Assembly: GCF_000375465.1 (NCBI RefSeq)
Contig: NZ_AQXH01000001.1
Span: 248,130 to 312,129 of the forward strand
Origin: Balneola vulgaris DSM 17893
GTDB lineage: Bacteria; Bacteroidota; Rhodothermia; Balneolales; Balneolaceae
Reading direction: 5' to 3'
DNA length: 64,000 bases
In this document: positions 27,208 through 36,578 of the stretch, piece after piece
Numbering within the stretch: the first letter of the stretch is position 1
Layout: each line of letters begins with the position of its first letter
Program-made: the position numbers and the translations under genes
The notes under the pieces: generated by a model
What the model was told of the DNA's origin: nothing
Databases searched by the model: none
Seen by the model: only the letters and a program-made list of their open reading frames with translations

Positions 27208-27303
27208 AGCTAAAAATAAGAGATTATCCGGTCACCTACATATTATCTAAGCAATCATTTTAAAGGTAGGTTATATTCACGAACTAATTGATAATACTGT
27301 TAT

Positions 27304-28368
27304 ATGCCAAAGCTATTACTACACACAGAACGTGCTCTAAATAATATTCAAATGATGGCTGATAAAGCTTCAGAGAATGGACTAAAATTTAGGCCACATT
27401 TTAAGACACATCAATCGCATGAAATTGGGAATTGGTTTAAGGAATACCCAATTGATGGAATAACCGTTTCATCGGTGAGTATGGCTGAATATTTTGCACG
27501 ATACGGCTGGCAAAGTATTACCGTGGCATTTCCGTTGAATATTAATAAAGTAGGTCGCATTAATAAATTAGCAAGCAATATTGATTTACGTGTACTTGCT
27601 GTTTCTGTTGATGCCTTGAAAATAACTGAGCCAGTAATAGAACATGAAGTAGGTATTTACATCGAATTGGACCCTGCTTATGGCCGAAGTGGAGTTGATA
27701 TGAACGCGAGTTCTGATATCATTTCTATCATTGATTATATAAAAGCTTCTAAAGCATTCCGTTTTGAAGGTTTTTATATGCATGCCGGACATTCATATAG
27801 AAATAGAGGAAAAAAAGAGCTTGTTTTGTTTTCAAATGCATTAGTACAAAGAATCAAAGAGTTTAAAAAGGAATTCCCCTACCCTATCTGTTTTGGTGAT
27901 ACACCCTCATGTTCTGTGTTAGATGATTTTACTGATATAGACCAAATAAGCCCGGGTAATTTTGTGTTTTATGATTGGATACAAACTCAAATTGGTTCTT
28001 GTGACCCTTCAAAAATTGCAGTGGCCATGCAATGTGATGTGGTAACTAAATATGAAAATAGAAATGAAATATTGATTCATGGTGGTGCCGTACATTTTTC
28101 TAAAGATTCCGATATGCAAGCGGTAGGATTACCTTATTTCGGACAAGTGATAGATCAGAATTGGGAAGTAATTCCAGGAGTGATATTAAAATCTGTATCG
28201 CAAGAACATGGAATAATTCAATGTACGCCCGAATATTTTGACCAAACTATAATTGGAGAATCCATTCATATTTATCCCATTCACTCCTGTTTAACAGCTG
28301 ATTTGATGGGGCATTATTATACTTTAGATGGGCAACATATATCCCATTTGTCAGCAAACTATAAATAA
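27304..28368 (+). CDS. D-serine dehydratase-like PLP enzyme (DSD1 / D-threonine aldolase family)
   Basis: The 354-residue enzyme has the fold-type III alanine-racemase-like barrel. The PLP lysine is Lys34 in RPHFKTH, and glycine-rich phosphate contacts are near GVYDMNAS/GDTPSC. A C-terminal zinc-type site is seen as PIHSC. DSD1-type enzymes split D-serine or related beta-hydroxy D-amino acids. Which substrate is used is unknown. It is divergent from the RimK unit and ends with a hairpin shared with the next gene. Confidence 0.8.
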   Translation: MPKLLLHTERALNNIQMMADKASENGLKFRPHFKTHQSHEIGNWFKEYPIDGITVSSVSMAEYFARYGWQSITVAFPLNINKVGRINKLASNIDLRVLAVSVDALKITEPVIEHEVGIYIELDPAYGRSGVDMNASSDIISIIDYIKASKAFRFEGFYMHAGHSYRNRGKKELVLFSNALVQRIKEFKKEFPYPICFGDTPSCSVLDDFTDIDQISPGNFVFYDWIQTQIGSCDPSKIAVAMQCDVVTKYENRNEILIHGGAVHFSKDSDMQAVGLPYFGQVIDQNWEVIPGVILKSVSQEHGIIQCTPEYFDQTIIGESIHIYPIHSCLTADLMGHYYTLDGQHISHLSANYK

Positions 28369-28374
28369 GGGTTC

Positions 28375-28403
28375 AAAAAAAGAGGCTTCGAATTGAAGCC
28401 TCT
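28375..28403 (-). terminator. Terminator of the PD40-amidohydrolase gene
   Basis: A perfect nine-base stem (AGAGGCTTC/GAAGCCTCT, five-base loop) is followed by a run of seven T residues when read on the minus strand. It lies 30 bases beyond the amidohydrolase stop. On the plus strand it follows the DSD1-like gene but has no real T-tract, so it is mainly a minus-strand terminator. Confidence 0.85.
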
Positions 28404-28432
28404 GTAATTTCATAGATAAATAAATTAGGTCA

Positions 28433-31400
28433 TTACTTATCCATTCCTGGTATACCTTGTTTAGCAGGATGAGTTTTATTCCAATCAAAAACCGGTTTTT
28501 CTTTCTTCTCTGGATAGATTTCTCTAAGCGAATCCGCTTCATACAGTCTGCCATTTTTCATTACATGAGTAATGGAGTTTGTATTTCGTAAATCATCCAA
28601 AGGGTTTTTAGATAGAATTACTAAATCAGCTAGTTTCCCAGCTTCAATAGAACCTAAGTCTTGATCTAGTCCAATTGCTTCTGCCCCTATAATCGTAGCC
28701 ACTCGAATAGCATCTAAGTTATTCATACCGCCGGCTGCAACGGCCCATAATTCCCAATGAAAGCCCAAACCTTCTAGTTGGCCATGACTGCCAACTCCGG
28801 CTAATGCACCTGCTTCCACTAGTTTAGTCATGCTTTCTGCGTGTTTCTGGAATACATGTTCATCATCTCTAAACCAACCTGGTCTTCTACGAGATTTACT
28901 AGCTAATACCTCATAAGGAGTGAAGTGAGCTAGTTTTGGATCATTAAAAGGGTTTTCTCTAGAGTAGAAATAGTTTTCAGCCCAAGGCCCACCATAGGAC
29001 ACCAATAAGGTTGGAGTAACGGCCATTTTTGTCTCTGCTACAGTTTGAACTACATCTTTATAGATTGGATAAATTGGAAGCGAATGTTCATGACCTGGAT
29101 ACCCGTCAATTAATTGAGTCATGTCTAATTTCCAATCAAGTGCACCTTCTGTTGTGGGCATGATTTTTTGTTCTCTAGCAGCCATCAATATCCACTGGCG
29201 TTGTTCACGATTACCAGCTAAATACATTTTAATGGTCTTAGTATCGTAATACTTGCTGTACTGCTTCATAACTTCTCTGGCTTCATCTAGGTCTTTAATA
29301 TTGTATCCCCAGAAGCCGAGCCCCGGTCCTGTAGAGTAAACTCTTGGACCTAGCATTTTGCCCGCATCTACCATATCAGAATAGGTTAAAACATCTGTGG
29401 TAGCTGTTTGTGGATCACGTGTAGTTGTAACACCGTAAGCTAGATTTGCAGCATAATTAAAGATCTCTTGCTTATGAATACCCCAGTTTGGCCACATATG
29501 AGCGTGAGTATCCATAAAGCCAGGTACAACGGTCTTGCCCTTAAGATCTATTACTTCAGCACCTGATGGAGCATTTAAATTAGCCCCTACTTCTTTTATC
29601 CTATTATTCTCAATAAGAATATCACCACTTTCAATTACTTCATTTCCTCGAGCAGTAATAATTCTAGCGTTGGTAAGTAGAATAGTGCCGCTAGGGATAT
29701 CTTTTGTGTAAGTAACCTTGATCTCAATTTCTTGAGGTTTATAAGTGGCTTCTTCTTTTTTCTTAGAGTCATCTTTTTTATCTGAATCGTCCTCTTCAGA
29801 TTTAGAATCATCTTTTTCTTCCTCACTCTCTTTCTTTTCAGCCTCCTCTTTCTTGGCTTGTTTTACACTATCCTCGAATGCTTTAGCTTCTTCAAGGTCA
29901 TAGATCACATGAGCGTTACCAATTGACCAGTGTACTTTATTGGCATCAGCACTCCATGATGGAAATTCACCACCAATGGTTGTTAACTTTTTAGATGGAA
30001 AAGCAGCATTTGCGGCATTTGCTACTGAAATAGAAGGCGTACTTCCACCAGTTTTAGGCACCGTAACAACGTAGATATTGTTATTAATTTGAGCCATTGC
30101 TTGATCACCTTTAGGAGCCATGTAAATTACAGAAGCCCTAGATGGTGGGTTATTCTCTTTAGCATCATGCTCTTCAGGATGTAGTAATTCCATAGGAGTT
30201 TTCATGCCATTAGCCTTTTTAACATCATCCTCTAAATCAGCTAAGGAATAGGTCTTAATTCCAGAAATGCTCACATGATCTTTTTCATCGGTGCCATCCC
30301 ATCGCATGGAGGATAAAGTTCCAGAACGACTAAAATAAATTCTATCATCAGATTCGATAAAATGTGGGTTTGATCGGCCATCTGCTTTAGTAATCAAAGT
30401 AGATTCGCCTCCACCAGATGGAATCCAAATCAGTTCAGTAAGCGCTGAAAATGAACCAGGTCCATATGAATCTTTATATGTTTGTTCGCTGCCTTTATAG
30501 GCAACGATTCTATCACCTGCAGTATTAAATACTGGGTTTGTATAGATACCAGGTTCTGAGGTGAGTTTTGTAGATTTTGGTCTACGAGCAAATGGATTTA
30601 TTGAGTTTATTGCTCCACCATTTTCTTCATCCCAAGTCACATAAATCAAGCTTTTACCATCTGGTGCCCAAGCAGGTTGTGCTTCTGTTACGTCAGAATC
30701 GGTTAATTTTTTTGGAGTACCATCGGGCAATTCTTGAACGTATAGATCATTTAAAACCGTAAAGGCCAACCATTTACCATCTGGTGATGGAACAGCATCT
30801 CTAATTTGAGTTGCTACAACTTCTGTTTCATCGCTTATTGGATATTTGAATAATACTTCAGGTCCCACTTCTAACTTTGTTGAAACACTAAATGGAATGT
30901 CAGTAGCAGGAGAACCATCTATCGGTATACGCTTGATTTTTCCGTCATAGGAAGCAATCACGGCTTTGTTATCGGGTGTGAAACTCATTCCTGGCAAAAC
31001 ACCCATTGAGGCTATAGACTCCATTTCATCGCGTTGAACGGGATACGCTAACCAGCGTTCATCGCCCGATTCCATATCACGTAATACCAAGCCCGTTTTA
31101 TCTTCATAACGGCTACCATAAACCATCCACTTTCCATCATCTGATAAGGTTGGGGTGAAAGCAGAACCATACCTTGAGGTTACAGATGTTGTTTTACCGG
31201 TCTCACGATCGTATCTACCAATTTGGTATTGTGGAAACTGAGCATTGTAATTCCAAGCTCCATTTCGTTGAGAGTAATAAATATATTGCCCCGTCGGGTC
31301 CACTGCTAAATCAATGGTTTTTAAATTGTTGGGACTTGAAATTAACTGTGCACCACTTCCTCCATCAACATGGTATAACCATAATTTTGGTGTACGCTTA

Positions 31401-31894
31401 CCCTTTGAGCCTACAATATACTTGCCGTCAGGTGTCCAGTCAGCATTAGTATATCCATTCGTTTTCCCTTTCGTAACTTGTGTCACGTCAGAGGTATCTT
31501 CTAAGTTTATATAATAAAGGTTTTCACCTCCATCAGCATCAGAGGTATAAAGAATGTATTTACCATCTGGGCTATACCGAGGATGCGTATCGAAGGCCAT
31601 CCCATCAGTAACTTGCGTTGCTTTTCCACCAGTGATAGGCAATTCATAGATATCACCTAATAAGTCAAAGGTGATTTTAGATCCATCAGGGCTTACATCT
31701 ACAGAAATCCATGTCCCCTCTGATGTTTCGATATCTATTAACCTGCCTGGATCAAGCGGTAGTTTTTTAGATTTCTTTTCAATACCAGAAGAATCTGAAT
31801 CAGCTGCATCTTGAGCAACAAGAAGATTAGGCATTGTACTACTTATAAGGAATATCCCAATCAGTAGTAATTTACTGGATAGATGTTTTTTCAT
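28433..31894 (-). CDS. Secreted PD40/TolB-propeller amidohydrolase fusion
   Basis: The 1153-residue protein has a signal peptide (LLVAQD near 27) and a series of PD40/WD40-like beta-propeller repeats (about 60-660) with recurring SPDGKYI-type motifs. A very acidic Glu/Asp/Lys linker spans 675-718. An imidazolonepropionase-type amidohydrolase domain covers 735-1130. Metal ligands are DTHAH (His797, His799) and GHEHS; the usual late GxD region reads GVGSHGQLEG, as in this subfamily. It likely hydrolyses a peptide-like or cyclic amide outside the cytoplasm; the substrate is unknown. Terminator 30 bases downstream. It is separated from the suf run by 45 bases. Confidence 0.82.
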   Translation of the reverse strand: MKKHLSSKLLLIGIFLISSTMPNLLVAQDAADSDSSGIEKKSKKLPLDPGRLIDIETSEGTWISVDVSPDGSKITFDLLGDIYELPITGGKATQVTDGMAFDTHPRYSPDGKYILYTSDADGGENLYYINLEDTSDVTQVTKGKTNGYTNADWTPDGKYIVGSKGKRTPKLWLYHVDGGSGAQLISSPNNLKTIDLAVDPTGQYIYYSQRNGAWNYNAQFPQYQIGRYDRETGKTTSVTSRYGSAFTPTLSDDGKWMVYGSRYEDKTGLVLRDMESGDERWLAYPVQRDEMESIASMGVLPGMSFTPDNKAVIASYDGKIKRIPIDGSPATDIPFSVSTKLEVGPEVLFKYPISDETEVVATQIRDAVPSPDGKWLAFTVLNDLYVQELPDGTPKKLTDSDVTEAQPAWAPDGKSLIYVTWDEENGGAINSINPFARRPKSTKLTSEPGIYTNPVFNTAGDRIVAYKGSEQTYKDSYGPGSFSALTELIWIPSGGGESTLITKADGRSNPHFIESDDRIYFSRSGTLSSMRWDGTDEKDHVSISGIKTYSLADLEDDVKKANGMKTPMELLHPEEHDAKENNPPSRASVIYMAPKGDQAMAQINNNIYVVTVPKTGGSTPSISVANAANAAFPSKKLTTIGGEFPSWSADANKVHWSIGNAHVIYDLEEAKAFEDSVKQAKKEEAEKKESEEEKDDSKSEEDDSDKKDDSKKKEEATYKPQEIEIKVTYTKDIPSGTILLTNARIITARGNEVIESGDILIENNRIKEVGANLNAPSGAEVIDLKGKTVVPGFMDTHAHMWPNWGIHKQEIFNYAANLAYGVTTTRDPQTATTDVLTYSDMVDAGKMLGPRVYSTGPGLGFWGYNIKDLDEAREVMKQYSKYYDTKTIKMYLAGNREQRQWILMAAREQKIMPTTEGALDWKLDMTQLIDGYPGHEHSLPIYPIYKDVVQTVAETKMAVTPTLLVSYGGPWAENYFYSRENPFNDPKLAHFTPYEVLASKSRRRPGWFRDDEHVFQKHAESMTKLVEAGALAGVGSHGQLEGLGFHWELWAVAAGGMNNLDAIRVATIIGAEAIGLDQDLGSIEAGKLADLVILSKNPLDDLRNTNSITHVMKNGRLYEADSLREIYPEKKEKPVFDWNKTHPAKQGIPGMDK

Positions 31895-31939
31895 AGTGAG
31901 AGCATTAAGTGTTGAACGGAATAAAAATCGACAGTTTGT

Positions 31940-32968
31940 TTAGCGAACGGCTACTTCTAAAGTACTGAATGTACCTGTAGAAGCATCCATGCTAGCACGA
32001 ATACCAACAGGTATGGTTACGTTTAAATCTTCATGACTTATCATAGCTCCATAAAAAGCTGGAATATTTAATGGCGCAATATGGTCCTCAAATACTTCTG
32101 CAAGGGATAAACTATTTGAACCTGCATCACAATTAGTGCATTTCCCAAAAATAAAGCCACTTATTTGATCTAGTATACCGCTTAACTTCAGTTGAGTGAT
32201 CATTCGGTCTATTCGGTACACATCTTCCCCAACATCTTCTAGGAACAAAATAGAGTCTGTAAAGTCGGGTAAGTAATCAGATCCTATCATAGCAACTAAC
32301 ACGCTTAGGTTACCGCCTAAGAGCTTACCTTCTGCGTCCCCAGGTGTTATAGTAAAAAAGTCGTTTTGTTTAGGAGGTAAGTTATAGATGCTTTTTTTGC
32401 CATCAATTACAATGGATTGAAAGCTTAATTTTGTGAATGAATTCCAATCAGATTTACCAACAGGTCCATGAAAACTTACCAACCCTGTGTGTTGATGAAT
32501 GGCCATATGAAGTGAGGTAATATCACTGAAACCAATTAAGGGTTTGGGATTGGCTTTAATAACATCATAATCCAAAAGAGGAAGAATTCTGTTACATCCC
32601 CACCCTCCTCGAACACATAGAATAGCATCGATTTCTTTGTTCTTGAACATAGCCATTAAATCTGATGCTCGTTCTTCATCGGTGCCAGCTAAGTAGCCAT
32701 TTCTATTTCTTACATGTTCCCCTAATACAAGATTAAATCCTAAGTTGTTAAGATTAATCAACATTTCATCAAACTGGGATGAGTCATACACTGGACTAGC
32801 AGGTGCGACTAAACCAATGGTACTATTCCAATCTATTGAATTAGGTAATAGTAAGGATTGTGAGATTGGTGATGATTCTGGTTCATCACAATAAGCGGAA
32901 AGTACACCCGCCATTGAAACGGAGGCTAAACTAGCCTGTTTAAAAAACTGTTTTCGAGATATAGACAT
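31940..32968 (-). CDS. Exported LD-carboxypeptidase (peptidase S66)
   Basis: The 342-residue enzyme removes the terminal D-alanine from tetrapeptide stems in peptidoglycan recycling. The catalytic triad is visible: nucleophile Ser148 (GFSDIT), Glu244 (FLEDVGE) and His312 (ISHED). The N-terminus has a Tat-like SRKQFFK followed by a hydrophobic run and a cysteine at 27 (LSAYC). It may therefore be a Tat-exported lipoprotein, unlike the cytoplasmic LdcA of E. coli. It sits at the end of the suf-to-nadD run. Confidence 0.85.
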   Translation of the reverse strand: MSISRKQFFKQASLASVSMAGVLSAYCDEPESSPISQSLLLPNSIDWNSTIGLVAPASPVYDSSQFDEMLINLNNLGFNLVLGEHVRNRNGYLAGTDEERASDLMAMFKNKEIDAILCVRGGWGCNRILPLLDYDVIKANPKPLIGFSDITSLHMAIHQHTGLVSFHGPVGKSDWNSFTKLSFQSIVIDGKKSIYNLPPKQNDFFTITPGDAEGKLLGGNLSVLVAMIGSDYLPDFTDSILFLEDVGEDVYRIDRMITQLKLSGILDQISGFIFGKCTNCDAGSNSLSLAEVFEDHIAPLNIPAFYGAMISHEDLNVTIPVGIRASMDASTGTFSTLEVAVR

Positions 32969-32988
32969 AGAATTTATTTTCGCTGTAT

Positions 32989-33567
32989 TTAGCGATATAA
33001 ATTCTCTTTATCAATAATGTTAAGCACCTTTGGTGGAAGTAAATGCTCTACTTCAATGTTATTATGAAGTTTATGTTTGATATCTGATGACGAAATATCA
33101 ACGGGATGGTGGTCTACAAATGTGGTTTGAGATAAGATCTGCGAATCTACATCTTCGTGATTAGAATCAGGTCGGTGAGCTACCAATAAGTCAACTTCTT
33201 CTAGGATCAGCTCATAATATTTCCATAAGTGAAAATTGGTAAGACTATCCTCCCCCATACAATAGAAAAACTCGTACTTCGGATGCTGTTTTTTTAAATG
33301 CTGAATGGTTCTATAGCTATAGGAAGGCTTGGGTAAATCTCTTTCTACGGTAATAATTGTAACGGGATCTTGTTGAAATGCCGCATTCAACATTAAGAGA
33401 CGGTGTTCAAAAGAAACTTTATGTTCTTTCTGTTTATGAGGTGGATATGGAGTGAGAATAATCCACAATTCATCTATATAGGAGGACTCAAAAAAAGAAC
33501 GGGCAATAGAAACATGCCCGTTATGAACGGGGTCGAAAGTACCCCCTAATAAACCTACTTTTTTCAA
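32989..33567 (-). CDS. nadD: Nicotinate-nucleotide adenylyltransferase
   Basis: The 192-residue enzyme joins ATP to nicotinate mononucleotide in NAD synthesis. The nucleotide-binding GGTFDPVHNGH is at the N-terminus and the SSDIKHKL motif near the C-terminus. The start is TTG: the N-terminal MKKVGLLGG fits the family exactly and no ATG is available. It lies two bases beyond the bamD stop, so it is coupled to that gene. Confidence 0.9.
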   Translation of the reverse strand: MKKVGLLGGTFDPVHNGHVSIARSFFESSYIDELWIILTPYPPHKQKEHKVSFEHRLLMLNAAFQQDPVTIITVERDLPKPSYSYRTIQHLKKQHPKYEFFYCMGEDSLTNFHLWKYYELILEEVDLLVAHRPDSNHEDVDSQILSQTTFVDHHPVDISSSDIKHKLHNNIEVEHLLPPKVLNIIDKENLYR

Positions 33568-33569
33568 AA

Positions 33570-34403
33570 CTATTGGTTGGTTCCGTCGCCACTTTGATCA
33601 GCTAAGATCGAAATAGCTTGATTTTGACCACGCTCCGCTTGGTCGCGTAAGTCTTCCACTTGTTGACGGTATTCACTGTTTGGAAATAATTGTACAAAGG
33701 TCTCGTATGCAGCTATAGCTTCACCATAACGCTCTTCTTGGCGCTCTACGATACTATTATCAGCATAACGCACAAAAGTCTCAATCTTCTTAACTAAGGC
33801 TAGTTCAGTCCATTTAGATTCGGGATACTGATCGATTACTTGATCGTAATAAATAGTAGCAGCTTTAAACATATCTGTTCTAGCATAGAACTCAGCAGAT
33901 TCAAAAATTTTACGAGCTAATTTGCTACGTAATTCTGTGATACGATCTGATGCTTCACTAATGAATTCAGAATTTGGATACTTACTTATATAGAGTTGAA
34001 AGAGTTCAATGGCCTTTCGCGTCTGTGTTTGATCTAAGCGATAACGTGGGCTTTGCTCATACACACTTAAAGCGTGCTTGTAATCAACTTCTTGTCGACG
34101 TTCATCCTGCGGGTAATAATTTGAAAATCTTTCGTATTCAGCCGCAGCTAAAATATATCTCCTAGCATTAAAATAGCTTTCTGCTAGGTAGTATTGAGCA
34201 TCTTTAGCGAAGTTTGTTCCTCTTCCCGATCGAGTTACAACTTCAAATATTTCAGCAGCTTTATTGTAGTCGCCACTTTCAAATTGATTCATCCCTTTTT
34301 GGTAAGAAACGTTTATAGGGTCACCAGGGCGTACTAATTCAGAATTTTTGCAAGCAGTAAAGGTTAGTAAAAGGGCAAAAAATAAGTAAGAGTATTTCTT
34401 CAT
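33570..34403 (-). CDS. bamD: Outer membrane assembly lipoprotein BamD
   Basis: The 277-residue lipoprotein (signal and lipobox FTAC, Cys18) consists of tetratricopeptide-like repeats such as YNKAAEIFE, YYLAESYFNARRY and FPNSEYRQQVEDLRDQ. Length, repeat spacing and lipid anchor match BamD, the essential scaffold of the beta-barrel assembly machine. The BamA partner is not in the window. It stands between a polyprenyl synthase and nadD in a co-oriented run. Confidence 0.87.
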   Translation of the reverse strand: MKKYSYLFFALLLTFTACKNSELVRPGDPINVSYQKGMNQFESGDYNKAAEIFEVVTRSGRGTNFAKDAQYYLAESYFNARRYILAAAEYERFSNYYPQDERRQEVDYKHALSVYEQSPRYRLDQTQTRKAIELFQLYISKYPNSEFISEASDRITELRSKLARKIFESAEFYARTDMFKAATIYYDQVIDQYPESKWTELALVKKIETFVRYADNSIVERQEERYGEAIAAYETFVQLFPNSEYRQQVEDLRDQAERGQNQAISILADQSGDGTNQ

Positions 34404-34423
34404 TCTTGGAATAATAAGATCTA

Positions 34424-35419
34424 TTAGTGATCGCGATTTTGGAGGAAGATAAGGAGATTTTTAAGCTCATGTTTGTATTCTGAGTCATTAAAATCATCTA
34501 GTTCATGCAGTGCTGAATTGTAATGTTGATTCACCTCTTCAGCAATATCATCGATTACATTTAATGAGTGCATGATATCTAATACTTTATCTACATCCGT
34601 TTGTGATGGTTGTGTTGAATCTAAAACTTGTTGTATGAACGAGCTATCTGATTCATTTGCACGTTCTAACGCAAGGATGGTAAGATATGTTTTCTTGCCT
34701 TCAAAAATATCTCCCCCAACCTTTTTACCAAATTTCTCAGGGTCGGCGGTAGCGTCTAACAAATCATCTTGAATTTGAAAAGCTACTCCCATTTCCATGC
34801 CAAAATTAAATAAGGCTTCTTGTTGAGTTGAAGTAGCATGCGCTGCAATAGCTCCTAATTTTAAAGCCCCAGCAAGAAGAGCAGCCGTTTTGCCTTGTAT
34901 CATTTTTAGATACTCCTGATGCGAAACTTGCTCGCGTTCAACAAAATCCATGTCTAGGGCTTGTCCTTCGCAAACAGTTACTGTGGCCTGCGTAAATGTT
35001 TGGTGCACATTTAAATATTCGCTTTTACTAAAATCACTTTTAAGTCCATAATATTCTAAATGCGTAAAAGCATCTGCAAACATTACATCCCCTGAAAGTA
35101 TAGCTATGTTTTGATCCCACTTTTTAAATACACTAGCCTTTCCTCTTCGGGTATCTGCACTATCCATGATGTCATCATGAACCAAGGTGAAATTATGTAG
35201 TATCTCAACGGCTAAGGCAGCGGGTAAAGCATCTTTAATTTTGCCATTACATAGCCCACAAGCTAATAAAGTGAGTAATGGCCTAATTCTTTTGCCACCA
35301 ATGTCTAACGAATACCTATAAGGTTCATAAAGTGATGCGGGTTCTTTGGGAATATCAAGCTCATTTAATCCTTCGGCAATGAGCGTCTGTAATTGTAACT
35401 GTAAGTTTGTAGGTGCCAA
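34424..35419 (-). CDS. Polyprenyl (geranylgeranyl/octaprenyl-type) diphosphate synthase
   Basis: The 331-residue trans-prenyltransferase shows both aspartate-rich motifs, DDIMD with following arginines (TRRG) and QDDLLD. It builds isoprenoid diphosphates for quinones or carotenoids. Chain length cannot be read safely from the residues before the first motif (LVHDDIMD preceded by ALAVEILHNFT). The start is TTG (MAPTNLQ), 58 bases from the type 2 IPP isomerase gene, which supplies its substrate. Confidence 0.88.
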   Translation of the reverse strand: MAPTNLQLQLQTLIAEGLNELDIPKEPASLYEPYRYSLDIGGKRIRPLLTLLACGLCNGKIKDALPAALAVEILHNFTLVHDDIMDSADTRRGKASVFKKWDQNIAILSGDVMFADAFTHLEYYGLKSDFSKSEYLNVHQTFTQATVTVCEGQALDMDFVEREQVSHQEYLKMIQGKTAALLAGALKLGAIAAHATSTQQEALFNFGMEMGVAFQIQDDLLDATADPEKFGKKVGGDIFEGKKTYLTILALERANESDSSFIQQVLDSTQPSQTDVDKVLDIMHSLNVIDDIAEEVNQHYNSALHELDDFNDSEYKHELKNLLIFLQNRDH

Positions 35420-35477
35420 GTGCGTTCTATTCTTGATTTAAGTGCCTAATATAATGGATTAGCTAACAGCATTAAAG

Positions 35478-36503
35478 CTAAATACGCTCCATTAAATGAG
35501 AGCGATTTAATTCAGCTAAATTAGAACAGCCAAGGAGTAATAGTATCATTTTAAGTTCATTACTCCAGGTATTAAAAAGGGATTCCAACCCCTCATACCC
35601 ATCCTCAACAACGGCTTTTATAATAGGCTGAGCGGTTGCTGAAAAAGTAGCACCTAAGCACATCGCTTTTGCAATATCATGGGCTGAACGTACTCCGCCG
35701 GAAGCGATTAGTTCGAAGCCACGTTCCCAATGCAGGCCTGAAAGATCTTTTAAGCAATCTACTGTAGGTATTCCCCATTCATTGAAGTGATTATAACGGT
35801 TTGAGTCATCAGTTCTACCGTTTTCAACCCTGGCCCAGCTTGTACCGCCAGCACCGGCAATATCAATTACTGAAACTCCGATATTTAGTAATCTCTTAGC
35901 TACATATTTTGATATTCCTGCACCCGTTTCTTTTACGATAACAGGTACTTCACTTCTTCTTACCAGATCTTCAATGCCATTTAGTACACCTTTAAAATTT
36001 CTATCACCTTCTGGTTGTACTAATTCTTGAAGTGGGTTTAAGTGAACGATTATCGCATTGGCTTCAATGCTTTCAACTAGTCTTTTTAAATAATCGTCTG
36101 AGAATCCATCTATGAGTTGAACACCTCCAATGTTTGCGCATATAAATGCCTTTGGTGCTTTTTTACGAACAATTGAAAAGGTAGAAGTCAGTTCAGGTTG
36201 TTCTAACATAGCCCTTTGGCTACCAACTCCGAAAGGAAGGTTGTGCTGATTGCAAAACTCGGCAATAATGCCATTTACTGGACCCGCATCAGCATATCCA
36301 CCTGTCATAGATGAAATAAATAATGGTGCTGAAAAGGTATGACCGAGTAATTCTGCCTCTATAGATATATCATTGAGGTTTACTTCTGGAAGCGCATTAT
36401 GAATAAATCTATAGCGTTCAAAACCCGAGCTTAACTGGTACTGGGTTTCATTGGTAACAGTAAGATTTACGTGGTCTTTTTTTCTGTTTTGAATCTTGCT
36501 CAT
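35478..36503 (-). CDS. fni: Type 2 isopentenyl-diphosphate isomerase (FMN-dependent)
   Basis: The enzyme, about 341 residues from the ATG at 36503, interconverts IPP and DMAPP using FMN. Typical segments are KKDHVNLT at the N-terminus, SSMTGG near 72, GVGSQRAML near 98 and GGTSWARVE. A TTG 11 codons upstream would add residues not seen in the family. Its neighbour is a polyprenyl synthase, so isoprenoid production genes cluster here. It follows an SDR gene in the same run. Confidence 0.93.
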   Translation of the reverse strand: MSKIQNRKKDHVNLTVTNETQYQLSSGFERYRFIHNALPEVNLNDISIEAELLGHTFSAPLFISSMTGGYADAGPVNGIIAEFCNQHNLPFGVGSQRAMLEQPELTSTFSIVRKKAPKAFICANIGGVQLIDGFSDDYLKRLVESIEANAIIVHLNPLQELVQPEGDRNFKGVLNGIEDLVRRSEVPVIVKETGAGISKYVAKRLLNIGVSVIDIAGAGGTSWARVENGRTDDSNRYNHFNEWGIPTVDCLKDLSGLHWERGFELIASGGVRSAHDIAKAMCLGATFSATAQPIIKAVVEDGYEGLESLFNTWSNELKMILLLLGCSNLAELNRSHLMERI

Positions 36504-36578
36504 GCTAGAAGTTCCGACAATTGTTGGAGAACACAAAACAGAGATTTAAAATAGCTCGATTGATTGACTAAGCTAGAA

